DNA from: Bacteroidales bacterium
GTDB taxonomy: Bacteria > Bacteroidota > Bacteroidia > Bacteroidales > UBA932
Reading direction: 5' to 3'
DNA: 64,000 bases
Assembly (NCBI GenBank): GCA_024401695.1
Contig: JAKSKN010000010.1
Span: forward strand, 1-64,000
Both the position numbers and the translations under genes were made by a program. The notes below the pieces were generated by a model. That model searched no databases, was not told the DNA's origin, and saw only the letters and a list, made by a program, of their open reading frames with translations. This document shows, piece by piece, positions 1 through 8,839 of the stretch. Position 1 is the stretch's first letter, and each line of letters starts with the position of its first letter.

Positions 1-50
1 AAGCCTGCCGCTAGCGTTCATCCTGAGCCAGGATCAAACTCTTCTTTGTA
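1..50 (-). rRNA. rrs: 16S ribosomal RNA, 5' end only
   Basis: The reverse complement holds the universal start of bacterial 16S rRNA (AGAGTTTGATCCTGGCTCAG, the 27F primer site) followed by GATGAACGCTAGCGGCAGGC. Only the first ~50 nt are inside the window; the gene runs leftward out of it. The mature 5' end is placed near position 50 by analogy with E. coli numbering. Confidence 0.97.
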
Positions 51-197
51 TATTTTCTTATACTTCTAGCTTGAATCCTGACGCTTTCAATTTCTAAAGA
101 AATTAACGCTCTCGATTATTGTATTTCTCGGTACTTGCTTGTACTTATCTTCCAATATTTTCAAAGAACTTTGTCGCCGTTGTTTGGAAACGGGCTG

Positions 198-228
198 CAA
201 AGATAAATACTTTTTATTTACTGACAAA
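198..228 (-). promoter_or_regulatory. rRNA operon promoter
   Basis: On the minus strand TTTG (228-225), a 19-bp spacer and TATCTTTG (205-198) match the Bacteroidota vegetative promoter exactly. The predicted transcript starts near 191 and would have a ~140-nt leader before 16S. This is the cleanest -33/-7 pair in the window. Confidence 0.8.
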
Positions 229-262
229 TTTTTTTTGACTTTTTTTGAATGGCTCAATTGCG

Positions 263-270
263 TATCTTTG
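263..270 (+). promoter_or_regulatory. -7 box of the chromate transporter operon
   Basis: TATCTTTG ends only 4 nt before the ATG at 275, so the mRNA is probably leaderless. It lies back to back with the rRNA promoter. The -33 element is not clear: the nearest TTTG motifs give spacers of 15 or 25 bp. Confidence 0.55.
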
Positions 271-274
271 TTGT

Positions 275-817
275 ATGATATCCTTGTGGCAGATTTTCGG
301 CGTTTTCTTCAAGATAGGAGCCTTCACGATTGGCGGCGGATATATGATGGTACCCGCCATACAGGACGAACTGAGCCGCCGCGGATGGATCAGCGAAGAC
401 GAACTGCCCGACATCGTCGCCCTCGCCCAAAGCGCCCCGGGCCTTCTCACTGTCAATATGGCCATCTTCGCCGGGCACAAGCTTCGCGGCATAGCAGGCA
501 GCATCGTCGCCACGCTGGGCAGCATCCTGGCCCCGTTCATCGTCATCCTACTGATTGCGATGTTCTTCACCAATTTCAAGGACAACCCGATCATCATCAA
601 GATGTTCAATGGCGTACGCCCCGCCGCTGTGGCAATCATCGCGGCATACTGCGTGAAACTTCTGCGGAAGCAGACCCACTGGTGGCAATGGGCCATAGCC
701 GCGGCAACGATCTGCGGAATGGTGTTCCTGAAGATATCGGCCATCTACATTCTTTTGACAATCATCGTCTTCGCTGCCGCCATTTCATATTATAGAGAAA
801 GGAGGGCCGCGAAATGA
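275..817 (+). CDS. Chromate transporter family protein, first half
   Basis: A 180-residue membrane protein of the CHR family, in its short-chain two-gene form. The N-terminus carries the family FFKIGAFTIGGGY signature, then a PDIVALAQSAPG stretch and about five hydrophobic segments. Such paired proteins are thought to assemble into an inner-membrane chromate or sulfate exporter. The ATG at 275 is preferred over a TTG at 245 because the promoter -7 box lies between them. The stop overlaps the next gene's start (ATGA, 814-817), so the two halves are co-translated. The substrate is inferred from the family only. Confidence 0.85.
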   Translation: MISLWQIFGVFFKIGAFTIGGGYMMVPAIQDELSRRGWISEDELPDIVALAQSAPGLLTVNMAIFAGHKLRGIAGSIVATLGSILAPFIVILLIAMFFTNFKDNPIIIKMFNGVRPAAVAIIAAYCVKLLRKQTHWWQWAIAAATICGMVFLKISAIYILLTIIVFAAAISYYRERRAAK

Positions 818-1410
818 TCACCCTGTTCCTTCAGCTTTTCTGGACTTTCTTCCTCATCGGAATGTTCACGTTCGGCGGCGGATATGCCGTAATCGGCGTC
901 ATCCAGAGCGAGATCGTCGTGGCAAAAGGATGGATTTCCGAAAGTGTGTTCACCGACATAGTGGCCATATCACAGATGACCCCGGGCCCTGTGGGCCTTA
1001 ACTGCTCGACCTATGTAGGATATGAAGTGCTGAAGCAGGCAGGCGCCGGAGAGCTGGTCGCCGGGCTGGGATCCTTTACAGCTTCCCTTGCGGTGGTGCT
1101 GCCGAGCTTCATCATAATGCTCGCCATCGTCAAGATCTACGATTCCTTCCGCAAGTCCCCCGTCTTCAGTGGGGTGATGTCCGCCCTTCGCCCGGCCGTG
1201 GCCGGTCTTATCGGCGCAGCCGCCATAGCTCTTATGTTCTACATCCGCTTCGGCGGGTCAGGCCTCGAAGCGGGCATAATTGCCGACAACTTCCCTGACT
1301 GGAAAAGCTGGGCCATTTTCGGAGCGGCGTTCATCCTGTCTTTCTGGAAGAAAGCCGGAGCTCTGAAGGTGATTTTCGGCGCCGCAATCATCGGCGTGTT
1401 GATTTATTGA
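814..1410 (+). CDS. Chromate transporter family protein, second half
   Basis: A 198-residue partner of the preceding protein and homologous to it: FLIGMFTFGGGYAVIG near the N-terminus and ISQMTPGPVGLN correspond to the FTIGGGY and AQSAPG motifs of the first half. Several transmembrane segments follow, ending with a hydrophobic tail. It overlaps the first half by 4 nt. Together they make the two-gene version of a protein that is one fused chain in other bacteria. The specificity is not shown by the sequence. Confidence 0.85.
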   Translation: MITLFLQLFWTFFLIGMFTFGGGYAVIGVIQSEIVVAKGWISESVFTDIVAISQMTPGPVGLNCSTYVGYEVLKQAGAGELVAGLGSFTASLAVVLPSFIIMLAIVKIYDSFRKSPVFSGVMSALRPAVAGLIGAAAIALMFYIRFGGSGLEAGIIADNFPDWKSWAIFGAAFILSFWKKAGALKVIFGAAIIGVLIY

Positions 1411-1438
1411 TTATCTTCACAACCACAAACTAAAGCAC

Positions 1439-3106
1439 ATGAAGAAACTGTTCACCATAATCGCTATCCTGCTTCCTGTTTTCTCCTATGCAGGCGAAAT
1501 CGAAGATATTGTCCCCGCCCCGCAGAAAGCAGAGGCTCTCAGAGGGTCCTTCCGCGCCGGAGGCGCAAGCATCAAGTGCGACCCGTCCGTCGATGCGGGG
1601 GTGATTGATGCCATCAACCGCTTTTCGAACAGCCTGTCCATCTGTTCGGGCAAGACAAGTTATGTCTCAACGCCCATCGGTTTGAAGGAATCGGTCGAGA
1701 GTGGCAACGGCAAGGGTATCATTTTCCTGAAAGACCCCGGACTGAAGCCGGAGCATTACTCCATAAACATCAGCAGCAAGGTCGCCATAATCAGGGCGAA
1801 CGACCTGAACGGCTTCATATATGCTCTTGAGACTGTCAAGCAGCTGCTTCCGGAAGAAATCTACGGCAACGTCTTCAACGAGGACGTAAGATGGAACCTT
1901 CCCTGCTGCATCATCGAGGACGGCCCGCGTTTCGGCTACCGGGGGATGCACCTCGACTGCAGCCGCCATTTCTGGTCTACCGACGAGATCAAGAAATACC
2001 TCGATGTGATGGCCTCCTACAAGCTCAACCGCTTCCACTGGCACCTTACAGACGATCAGGGATGGCGCATCGAGATCAAAAAATATCCTCTTCTCAGCCA
2101 GATTGCCTGCTACCGCAACGGCACAATGGTCGGCCGCGACTTCAGCAGCAATGACCACATACGCTACGGCGGATTCTACAGTCAGGAAGAAATCCGTGAG
2201 ATCATTGAATATGCAGCGGCTCGCGGCATAACCGTCATACCGGAAATCGATCTCCCGGGGCATATGCTTGCCGCAATGTCCGCATACCCCTGGCTGGGCT
2301 GCACCGGCGGTCCTTACGAGGCCTGGACCAAGTGGGGCGTCAGCGAGCAGGTCCTCTGCGCAGGCAAGGAAAGCACTTTTACATTCATTGAGAATGTACT
2401 TTCAGAAGTGGCTTCGCTCTTCCCGGGCGAGTACATTCACATCGGCGGCGACGAATGTCCCAAGACCGAATGGGAAAAATGCGAACTCTGCCAGGCAAAG
2501 ATCAGGGAACTCGGCATAAAGGGTGACGAAAAGTTCACTGCAGAGCAGCACCTTCAAAGCTATGTGACAAGGCGCGTCCAGGAGTTCCTCGCGACAAAGG
2601 GAAAGAAAATCATCGGCTGGGACGAGATCCTCGAAGGCGAACTTGCGCCAGGCGCCACGGTGATGTCGTGGCGTGGGCAGAGCGGCGGACAGGAAGCTGC
2701 CGAAAAAGGCATTGATGCGATTATGACACCGACGTCACATTTCTACTTCGACTATTGCCAGTCAGAAGACGCAGAGCACGAGCCGCTCTGCATCGGCGGA
2801 TTCGTCAGTGTCGGGAAAGTCTATTCCTTTGACCCTGTGGAAGGCATCGCACCTGAGCACCAAAGCCATATTCTGGGCGTCCAGGCCAATCTCTGGACCG
2901 AATACATCAAGACCGAAGAACATCTGGAATATATGCTCCTCCCACGTCTTCTGGCTCTCAGCGAAGTACAGTGGTGTGCTCCGGAAAACAAAGACTATGG
3001 AAGATTCGTCCGGGCTGTGACCGGCCACGGATTCAAGGCTCTCGACTTTGCAGGTTACACTTACGCGAAACACCTTATTGGTGTGAGCGGCGACAACATC
3101 AAATAA
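1439..3106 (+). CDS. Beta-N-acetylhexosaminidase, GH20, secreted
   Basis: A 555-residue exported enzyme releasing terminal GlcNAc or GalNAc from glycans by substrate-assisted catalysis. A signal peptide (about residues 1-18, ending SYAG) is followed by a GH20b-type N-terminal domain (to about residue 150) and the catalytic barrel, which opens with RGMHLDCSRHF. HIGGDE at residues 334-339 supplies the catalytic Asp-Glu pair; WHLTDDQGWR and a late NLWTEY are also family hallmarks. It starts 28 nt after the transporter and is followed 3 nt later by lpdA. Likely periplasmic, in host-glycan, chitin-oligomer or peptidoglycan-sugar breakdown. Confidence 0.93.
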   Translation: MKKLFTIIAILLPVFSYAGEIEDIVPAPQKAEALRGSFRAGGASIKCDPSVDAGVIDAINRFSNSLSICSGKTSYVSTPIGLKESVESGNGKGIIFLKDPGLKPEHYSINISSKVAIIRANDLNGFIYALETVKQLLPEEIYGNVFNEDVRWNLPCCIIEDGPRFGYRGMHLDCSRHFWSTDEIKKYLDVMASYKLNRFHWHLTDDQGWRIEIKKYPLLSQIACYRNGTMVGRDFSSNDHIRYGGFYSQEEIREIIEYAAARGITVIPEIDLPGHMLAAMSAYPWLGCTGGPYEAWTKWGVSEQVLCAGKESTFTFIENVLSEVASLFPGEYIHIGGDECPKTEWEKCELCQAKIRELGIKGDEKFTAEQHLQSYVTRRVQEFLATKGKKIIGWDEILEGELAPGATVMSWRGQSGGQEAAEKGIDAIMTPTSHFYFDYCQSEDAEHEPLCIGGFVSVGKVYSFDPVEGIAPEHQSHILGVQANLWTEYIKTEEHLEYMLLPRLLALSEVQWCAPENKDYGRFVRAVTGHGFKALDFAGYTYAKHLIGVSGDNIK

Positions 3107-3109
3107 ATT

Positions 3110-4450
3110 ATGTACGATCTTGCTATCATAGGCGGTGGCCCCGGAGGCTACGTCGCAGCTGAAAGAGCCGGCGCAGCCGGACTCAAAGTCATTCTTTTCG
3201 AGAAAAACGAACTCGGCGGAGTATGCCTCAACGAAGGTTGCATCCCGACCAAGGCCCTGCTTTGCTGTGCAAAGACCTACGACCACGCCCTGCACGGGAA
3301 AACATTCGGAGTATCTGCAGATGCCGTGTCATTTGACTTCAGCAAGATGATGGAACGCAAGACGCGTGTCGTGCGCCGCCTTGTAGGAGGCGTCAAAGCC
3401 AAGATGAAAGCTGCCTCCGTAGAGGTTGTCAAGGGCTCCGCCAACATTGAGGGGCGCACTTCCGACGGATTCGAAATAGCCTGCGACGGGCAGTCCTTCA
3501 CCGCATCCCATCTGCTCATATGCACCGGTTCATCCGCAGCCGTACCGCCGATTCCGGGCCTTGCCGAATCTGGCGCCATAGTCACGAACCGCGAGATCCT
3601 GGCCCTCGATGAACTTCCAGAGAGCCTTGTCATCATTGGTGGCGGAGTCATCGGAATGGAGTTCGCCAGCTTCTTCAACAGCCTTGGAACAAAAGTCACC
3701 GTAATCGAAATGCTCCCCAAAATACTGGGCAACCTCGATGGCGAGATCAGTGCAATGCTCCAGGCCATCTATGCCAAAAAGGGTATCACATTCAAGCTTG
3801 GCTGCAAGGTCACGGGCATCGACGGCAACGAAGTCATTTACGAGACAGCTGAAGGGGAAACGGAACGCGCAGCCGGCACGAAGATCCTCGTCAGCGTCGG
3901 CCGCCGCGCCAACATCAAAGGCTTCGGTCTTGAAAACATCGGCGTAATTGCGGAACGCGGCATCAAGGTTGACGACCATATGCGCACCAACGTTCCAGGC
4001 GTGTACGCCGCAGGCGACGTCACCGGTTTCTCACTTCTGGCCCACACAGCCAGCCGGGAGGCGGAAGTCGCCATAGCCAACATCCTCGGCGGAGACGAAA
4101 GGATGAGTTACTGCGCCATTCCAGGCGTCGTGTATACATCTCCTGAAGTTGCCGGCGTCGGGCTCACAGAAGAGCAGGCGGAAGGGTGTGGTGTACTCAA
4201 GCTCCCTATGGCCTACTCCGGCCGCTACGTAGCTGAGAACGAAGACATCAGCGGTCTCTGCAAGATCATCTACGACAAGGCATCCGGCAAGGTCACCGGC
4301 CTCCATATGCTCGGCACCCCCTGCAGCGAAATCATCCAGTCAGGATGCATCGCAATAGAATCCGGAATGACCGTCGGGCAGCTCAAGAAGATCGTGTTCC
4401 CTCACCCGACTGTGTCAGAAATCATCAAAGAGACCTTACAGGGCGTCTGA
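3110..4450 (+). CDS. lpdA: Dihydrolipoyl dehydrogenase (E3)
   Basis: A 446-residue FAD-dependent disulfide oxidoreductase that reoxidises lipoyl groups of 2-oxoacid dehydrogenase or glycine cleavage complexes using NAD+. It has the FAD-binding GGGPGGYVAA start, the redox disulfide GGVCLNEGCIPTK, the NAD-binding IIGGGVIGMEF near residue 180, the second FAD motif GVYAAGDVTG, and the C-terminal HPT of FPHPTVSE that supplies the catalytic His. The 3' end overlaps the convergent lipoate ligase by 15 bp, pairing the enzyme that uses lipoate with one that attaches it. Confidence 0.95.
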   Translation: MYDLAIIGGGPGGYVAAERAGAAGLKVILFEKNELGGVCLNEGCIPTKALLCCAKTYDHALHGKTFGVSADAVSFDFSKMMERKTRVVRRLVGGVKAKMKAASVEVVKGSANIEGRTSDGFEIACDGQSFTASHLLICTGSSAAVPPIPGLAESGAIVTNREILALDELPESLVIIGGGVIGMEFASFFNSLGTKVTVIEMLPKILGNLDGEISAMLQAIYAKKGITFKLGCKVTGIDGNEVIYETAEGETERAAGTKILVSVGRRANIKGFGLENIGVIAERGIKVDDHMRTNVPGVYAAGDVTGFSLLAHTASREAEVAIANILGGDERMSYCAIPGVVYTSPEVAGVGLTEEQAEGCGVLKLPMAYSGRYVAENEDISGLCKIIYDKASGKVTGLHMLGTPCSEIIQSGCIAIESGMTVGQLKKIVFPHPTVSEIIKETLQGV

Positions 4451-5182
4451 CCCTCCGTCCTGAACCCGGTTAAGGATCCAATATGGAGTTGAATATTTGC
4501 TGTCCGAGAGAGCTTGGACAGCATTTTTTTGTTCCTCGGAGAGAAGGATTTCAGAGTCTCCAGCCTGAAGGTATTCCTGCAGAGCAGCCTGGAATGAATC
4601 CAGGGAATCAAACTGCGGCAGATAGTCCTTGAGGTTGGCGACACGGCTGCGGACAGAAGCCACTCCCTTGCGGTGAAGCTTGCTTCCATCAACATCGAGG
4701 ACATTGGTAAGCGTTTCTATATCGACATCATACATCAGCGTGCCGTGCACCAGTTCGCGGTCCTTGAAAACCCGGCGGGCAAAGCCCGACACTTTGCGGC
4801 CTTCGACAAAAATATCGTTGCGGCCACTCTGCTCAGCAGGTACTCCGAACTCGCGCAGGGCGGATACTATCACCCCAACCGCATCCGCACCGTTCACGGA
4901 AGAAGATGATGACAGCGGACGGAAGATGGAATAGTTCAGATTCTGGAGGTCGTGGTACACAGCGCCTCCGCCGGTTGCCCGGCGGGCTAGGACAATGCCC
5001 TTCGACTTCATATATGACAGGTTGACCTCCGCGGCGGCATTCTGATTGAGGCCGATGATAACCGATGCGCGGTCGCGCCACAGGCAGAAAAAAGTGTCGT
5101 CCGACGACACCTGTTCAAGACAGTATTCGTCGAACGACATATTATAGCACGGATCCGTGCTGCTGTTTCTGACAAATTTCAT
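4436..5182 (-). CDS. lplA: Lipoate-protein ligase A
   Basis: A 248-residue BPL/LplA-superfamily enzyme that activates lipoate with ATP and transfers it to a lysine of E2 or GcvH proteins. RRATGGGAVYHD, near residues 68-79, is the lipoyl-AMP binding signature, and GLNQNAAAEVN precedes it. A short C-terminal accessory region is present. The first codon overlaps the stop of the DUF4954 gene upstream. It faces lpdA and their ends overlap, so the lipoate genes are convergent and not one operon. Octanoyl transfer cannot be excluded. Confidence 0.9.
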   Translation of the reverse strand: MKFVRNSSTDPCYNMSFDEYCLEQVSSDDTFFCLWRDRASVIIGLNQNAAAEVNLSYMKSKGIVLARRATGGGAVYHDLQNLNYSIFRPLSSSSSVNGADAVGVIVSALREFGVPAEQSGRNDIFVEGRKVSGFARRVFKDRELVHGTLMYDVDIETLTNVLDVDGSKLHRKGVASVRSRVANLKDYLPQFDSLDSFQAALQEYLQAGDSEILLSEEQKNAVQALSDSKYSTPYWILNRVQDGGSDAL

Positions 5183-7389
5183 TATTTGAGCGTGGCGAGG
5201 AGGGTCTCCAGGGTCTTGATGGTCTCTGCGGTAAGAGCCTTGGTCTGCAGGACGAAGCTGTTGTCTTCAATGGTCCCGAGGGCGGCGCGCATCTCTTCTT
5301 CGTTGCGGTAAGTTGCCTGCCGGTAGATGTTGTCGTAGTCCTTTTTGCGGGAGAGATAGACCTGCTCGCACATATACTTCTGATTGCGGATTTCAGCATT
5401 GATGGCCTTTCTCCATTCCTCGTTGGTGATCTCACAGTTGCGCATCATATAGCCGAGCGACAGATATGCGTGACCGAGCTTGTCGTGAGGATAACGCTTC
5501 CAGATGTCGTTGTAACGCTTGTGGATCTCCTTCCAGCTGTTGAGGCGGCCCTCGCGTATGTCGGCGCGGAGGCGGTCGACGTCTGTGGTGGTCATAAGCT
5601 GACCGCCGAGGTTCATCCATTCACGATGACGGCGGGCCTTGAACTGGGCGGAGATATCGCTGAGGCCCTCGTTCGGATGTGCGGCGAGATAGCGGAGCAC
5701 ATTGTCCATAGCATAATGGATAAGCATATCGCCATAGCCGTGGTAAGCCTTGTAGACCTTCAGGATGCGGACTGGACGCTTGCCCTTCTCCAGATCCTCA
5801 CCGAACACCTCAAGCTCATCAACGATGGATTTGTCACCCTCAAGAAGTTCTGCGCCCTTTGCGCGGAGCTGCTTGTCATTGAATTTCTCGAAACTGATAT
5901 TATTCTTTCTGTACCAAGCCTTCGCCGTCCAGATTTCAAGAAGCTTGCGCGCAAGGATCACCTCCTCCATACTGTCCGGGGCATAGGTGTCGAACTCGAT
6001 GTTCTGGATCTTGGTGATACGTTTGTCGCGGTTCTGGAACTTCCAGTTGTTGCGGCAGAGCGCATACATATTGTACAGCCACCAGAAATCAGGGATGATA
6101 CGAAGCTCACCCGCCTTCTCGTCATTGATGACCATACTGAACGGGAGCTTGATGTTGAGCTCGTTCGGATATGCCCCCTTGGCAAGCAGGGTGTAGCTGG
6201 CAAAACGGCTGGAATGCTTCAGGGAGACGCACAGGCCGGGCCAGAATCCGCGGCCGGCGACAATCTCGTTGTCAACGCTGCGGCTGTTGTGGTTCGAACC
6301 GATGGTTGCGCCAGCGGCCATATTGCTCTGCCCCATTACAAGCGAAGCGATGAGGAAAGAGTTGTTGTGATGCTGCTCGTGGGCAGGGAAGATCAGGTTG
6401 TTGAGCACTTCGCAGCAGGAGATCGTGCTGTTGTCGCCAAGGATGGAGTCAATGACACGGGCGCCGTATTTCAGTGAACAGTTGTTGCCGATCACGAATT
6501 TTATGGCGGTGGCGCCGTAGAAGATGTGGGCGCCGTATCCCACGATACCATTCACGAGAATCACGTTCTCACCTATCTGGGACGGTTCCTTCTCGTTGGA
6601 ATTGATCGTTATGTTCTTGAGCTTGCTTGCACCTTTGATATAGCAGGCCGGGCCGACCTTGACATCCTTTATGATTTCGGAAGTCTTGATGACACAGCCC
6701 TCGCCCACGGTTCCGTAGTATCCGCGATGGTAATCCACGGAATTCTGAGTGATTTCAGCCAGACGGGCCTGCAGGCCCTTGTCATCGATGTATTTGGCCC
6801 AGAGATATGCATCCGCCGTAATCATTCCGTCAAATGGATATACCTGACGGGTCTCCGCCTCGTTCATTATGTTGAGCTTGACGCGCACGGCCTCAGGCTC
6901 ACCGTCCTTGATGACGCCATTGCCGAACTTGGAGTGGTCCGTCGTGGACATCTCGTGGATGTTGAAAAGCATGCAGCGGTTTCCGATGATGTAGTGGCTG
7001 AGATAGTGCACATCGTGAATGGCGCAGTCATCACCGATGTCGCAACTGTGTATGGTACTGTTCGTGATGCCGATAGGCAAACGGAGATCGTGGAACTGGA
7101 GACCGTTTTCATTCACCCTGCCGATACGGACGGTGCCCATAAAGCTGTTGTTCTTGATGCAATGGGCATCAAACTCGTCAGTGACCCAGATATTGTCCCA
7201 GTTGCCGGCGGTGTTGTTGGAGCGCACAAGAGTGGCTATCTCATCGGCGCGCAGATGGCGCCAACCGCCTTTCGGCTGACGGATCTGCTTGTTCCGGATG
7301 TAATATTTGTCTTTCCCCGCTGGGAGGAAGGACGGATCGATCCAGCCGTTTACCAGCTTGTCCGGGGTCATTACGGTTACTTTTTCCAT
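5182..7389 (-). CDS. DUF4954 family protein with left-handed beta-helix repeats
   Basis: A 735-residue cytosolic protein (no signal peptide) of the Bacteroidota DUF4954 family. Residues ~80-400 contain runs of imperfect hexapeptides (for example NSTIHSCDIGDDCAIHDVHY) typical of the left-handed parallel beta-helix of sugar acyl- and nucleotidyltransferases. The C-terminal ~300 residues are charged and probably helical. The repeats suggest a nucleotide-sugar-linked or acyltransferase role, but no function is established to my knowledge. A -7 box at 7413-7420 (TAATTTTG on the minus strand) lies 23 nt before the start, and lplA follows with a 1-nt overlap. Confidence 0.85.
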   Translation of the reverse strand: MEKVTVMTPDKLVNGWIDPSFLPAGKDKYYIRNKQIRQPKGGWRHLRADEIATLVRSNNTAGNWDNIWVTDEFDAHCIKNNSFMGTVRIGRVNENGLQFHDLRLPIGITNSTIHSCDIGDDCAIHDVHYLSHYIIGNRCMLFNIHEMSTTDHSKFGNGVIKDGEPEAVRVKLNIMNEAETRQVYPFDGMITADAYLWAKYIDDKGLQARLAEITQNSVDYHRGYYGTVGEGCVIKTSEIIKDVKVGPACYIKGASKLKNITINSNEKEPSQIGENVILVNGIVGYGAHIFYGATAIKFVIGNNCSLKYGARVIDSILGDNSTISCCEVLNNLIFPAHEQHHNNSFLIASLVMGQSNMAAGATIGSNHNSRSVDNEIVAGRGFWPGLCVSLKHSSRFASYTLLAKGAYPNELNIKLPFSMVINDEKAGELRIIPDFWWLYNMYALCRNNWKFQNRDKRITKIQNIEFDTYAPDSMEEVILARKLLEIWTAKAWYRKNNISFEKFNDKQLRAKGAELLEGDKSIVDELEVFGEDLEKGKRPVRILKVYKAYHGYGDMLIHYAMDNVLRYLAAHPNEGLSDISAQFKARRHREWMNLGGQLMTTTDVDRLRADIREGRLNSWKEIHKRYNDIWKRYPHDKLGHAYLSLGYMMRNCEITNEEWRKAINAEIRNQKYMCEQVYLSRKKDYDNIYRQATYRNEEEMRAALGTIEDNSFVLQTKALTAETIKTLETLLATLK

Positions 7390-7412
7390 ATAATCGAGGC
7401 TATGTTATCATA

Positions 7413-7420
7413 CAAAATTA
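7413..7420 (-). promoter_or_regulatory. -7 box for the DUF4954-lplA operon
   Basis: TAATTTTG on the minus strand lies 23 nt upstream of the ATG at 7389, a normal leader length for this window. Confidence 0.5.
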
Positions 7421-7459
7421 CATATTTGTGATAAAAATTCAATAAATTGCAGTTGATAA

Positions 7460-7618
7460 GGAATGATAAAAAAATAAGTTGGTAAAGATTTATGAGGGAT
7501 TGTTTATGTATTTTGGATATGGAATGAAGGAGCGTAGCCGTGCTACGTGACTGAATGACATGTTCAAAAGACAAAACAAGAACCATAAAGATTACCAAGT
7601 TATTTTTTAAGAATGACT
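7460..7618. repeat. MITE-like palindromic repeat, copy 1
   Basis: 159 bp, matching 12182-12340 in inverted orientation with one mismatch seen by eye. The unit is itself an imperfect palindrome. Its ends read AAAAAATAAGTTGGTAA and, on the other strand, AAAAAATAACTTGGTAA, and the similarity continues inward to a central CGTAGC-CGT-GCTACG. It ends inside the 5' end of the symporter gene: the ATG at 7613 lies in the repeat. There is no transposase. The GAATGA present at both outer edges of both copies could be an end motif or a duplicated target. Confidence 0.85.
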
Positions 7619-8839
7619 AAAATAATCAGAAAAATGATTGAAGCCCTGAAGAACTACAAAGGGACCATTGCAATGATTGCCGGCGTCATCGCCGGAGCAA
7701 CAGTAGGAGCCCTGTGGCCGTCTGCAGCCCATTTCGTCAAGCCTGTCGGAGACATCTTCCTGAATCTGCTGTTCGCCCTGGTCGTGCCGATGGTTTTCTT
7801 CAGCATCTCCCTGGCGTTCTATAGGATGAAGGCCAGGAGGCAGGTTGGCAGCGTTCTGCTGAAAACTCTGTTTTCCTTCATAATCATCTGGCTCTGCTGC
7901 GGAGCGCTGTCATATATCAGCACCCTGATCGTCAACCCGCTGGGCGACTTTGCAATGAGCCGGGGCGCCGAACTCAAAGCCGAATCCGCCAGCGGCGGAA
8001 ACGCCCTCACAGGTGCACTTTCGGTCTCCGACTTCCCCCAGCTCTTCTCCAAGTTCCACCTGCTGCCGCTCATCGTCTTTTCGGCCATCCTCGGACTTGG
8101 AGCGGCCTGCGCCGGTGAGAAGGGAAAACGGGCATCCGAATTCTTCGACTGCGGCAACGAGGTCATCATCAAGGCTATGAACGTGCTTATGCTTGCCGCC
8201 CCTGTCGGGCTCGGCTGCTATTTCGCCGACACCATAGCCGTCATCGGCGGCGGACTTCTCGAAGGCTACCTCCGCATTCTCATAATATATTGCATACTTA
8301 CCGCGATACTGCTCTTTCTGGTATTCCCCCTCATCGTGCGCCTCTCCCGCGGACGCGGAAGCGTGAAAGCCTTCTTCGCCCATATCATCCCTCCTACAAT
8401 AACAAGCCTCGCCACCGCCTCAAGCTCAGTGGCAATGCCGGGGAACATTGAAGCCGCCGAAAAAATGGGAATCGACAAGAGCGTGGCTCAGTCGGTGATT
8501 CCGCTCGCAACCAACCTGCAGAAAGGCGGATCCGTAACATTGGATGTCATCAAGGTGGTCTTTCTGATGACCCTTTGCGGACAGTCCACCATCGGAATCA
8601 TCCCAGCCGCAAGCATCATCGGGATCGCCATCCTTTCGGCAGTCGTTTCCGGTGCGGTGACCAACGGCGGCGTGACCGGTGAACTGCTGATATGCACCCT
8701 CCTGGGCATCAAGCCGGAAATGGCGGGCATAATAATGATTATCGGGACCATTGCCGACATCCCTGCAACACTTATAAACTCACAGTCCACCGTAGTGGCA
8801 GCAGCTGTCGTTGACTCTAAACTTGCTGACAATGCGTAA
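7613..8839 (+). CDS. Dicarboxylate/amino acid:cation symporter (DAACS family)
   Basis: A 408-residue inner-membrane protein of the GltP/DctA/SstT superfamily, which imports acidic amino acids, dicarboxylates or serine/threonine with Na+ or H+. Visible signs are the N-terminal GDIFLNLLFALVVPMVFFS segment, the serine-rich re-entrant loop TASSSVAMPGNIEAA near residue 265, and the following PLATNLQKGGS motif. The ATG at 7613 lies in the upstream palindromic repeat, so the ATG at 7634 (MIEALKNYKG) is a plausible real start. The end overlaps the LD-carboxypeptidase by 8 nt. The substrate is unresolved. Confidence 0.88.
   Translation: MTKIIRKMIEALKNYKGTIAMIAGVIAGATVGALWPSAAHFVKPVGDIFLNLLFALVVPMVFFSISLAFYRMKARRQVGSVLLKTLFSFIIIWLCCGALSYISTLIVNPLGDFAMSRGAELKAESASGGNALTGALSVSDFPQLFSKFHLLPLIVFSAILGLGAACAGEKGKRASEFFDCGNEVIIKAMNVLMLAAPVGLGCYFADTIAVIGGGLLEGYLRILIIYCILTAILLFLVFPLIVRLSRGRGSVKAFFAHIIPPTITSLATASSSVAMPGNIEAAEKMGIDKSVAQSVIPLATNLQKGGSVTLDVIKVVFLMTLCGQSTIGIIPAASIIGIAILSAVVSGAVTNGGVTGELLICTLLGIKPEMAGIIMIIGTIADIPATLINSQSTVVAAAVVDSKLADNA

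Noticed and set aside
6526..7431. A 301-codon frame on the plus strand opposite the DUF4954 gene
   Set aside because: It mirrors the codon pattern of the DUF4954 gene, whose hexapeptide repeats are convincing on the minus strand; no promoter or family match for the plus-strand frame.
7377..7598. Identical short frames within both palindromic repeats
   Set aside because: They share residues only because the DNA is duplicated; the palindrome has no coding signature or ribosome-binding context.
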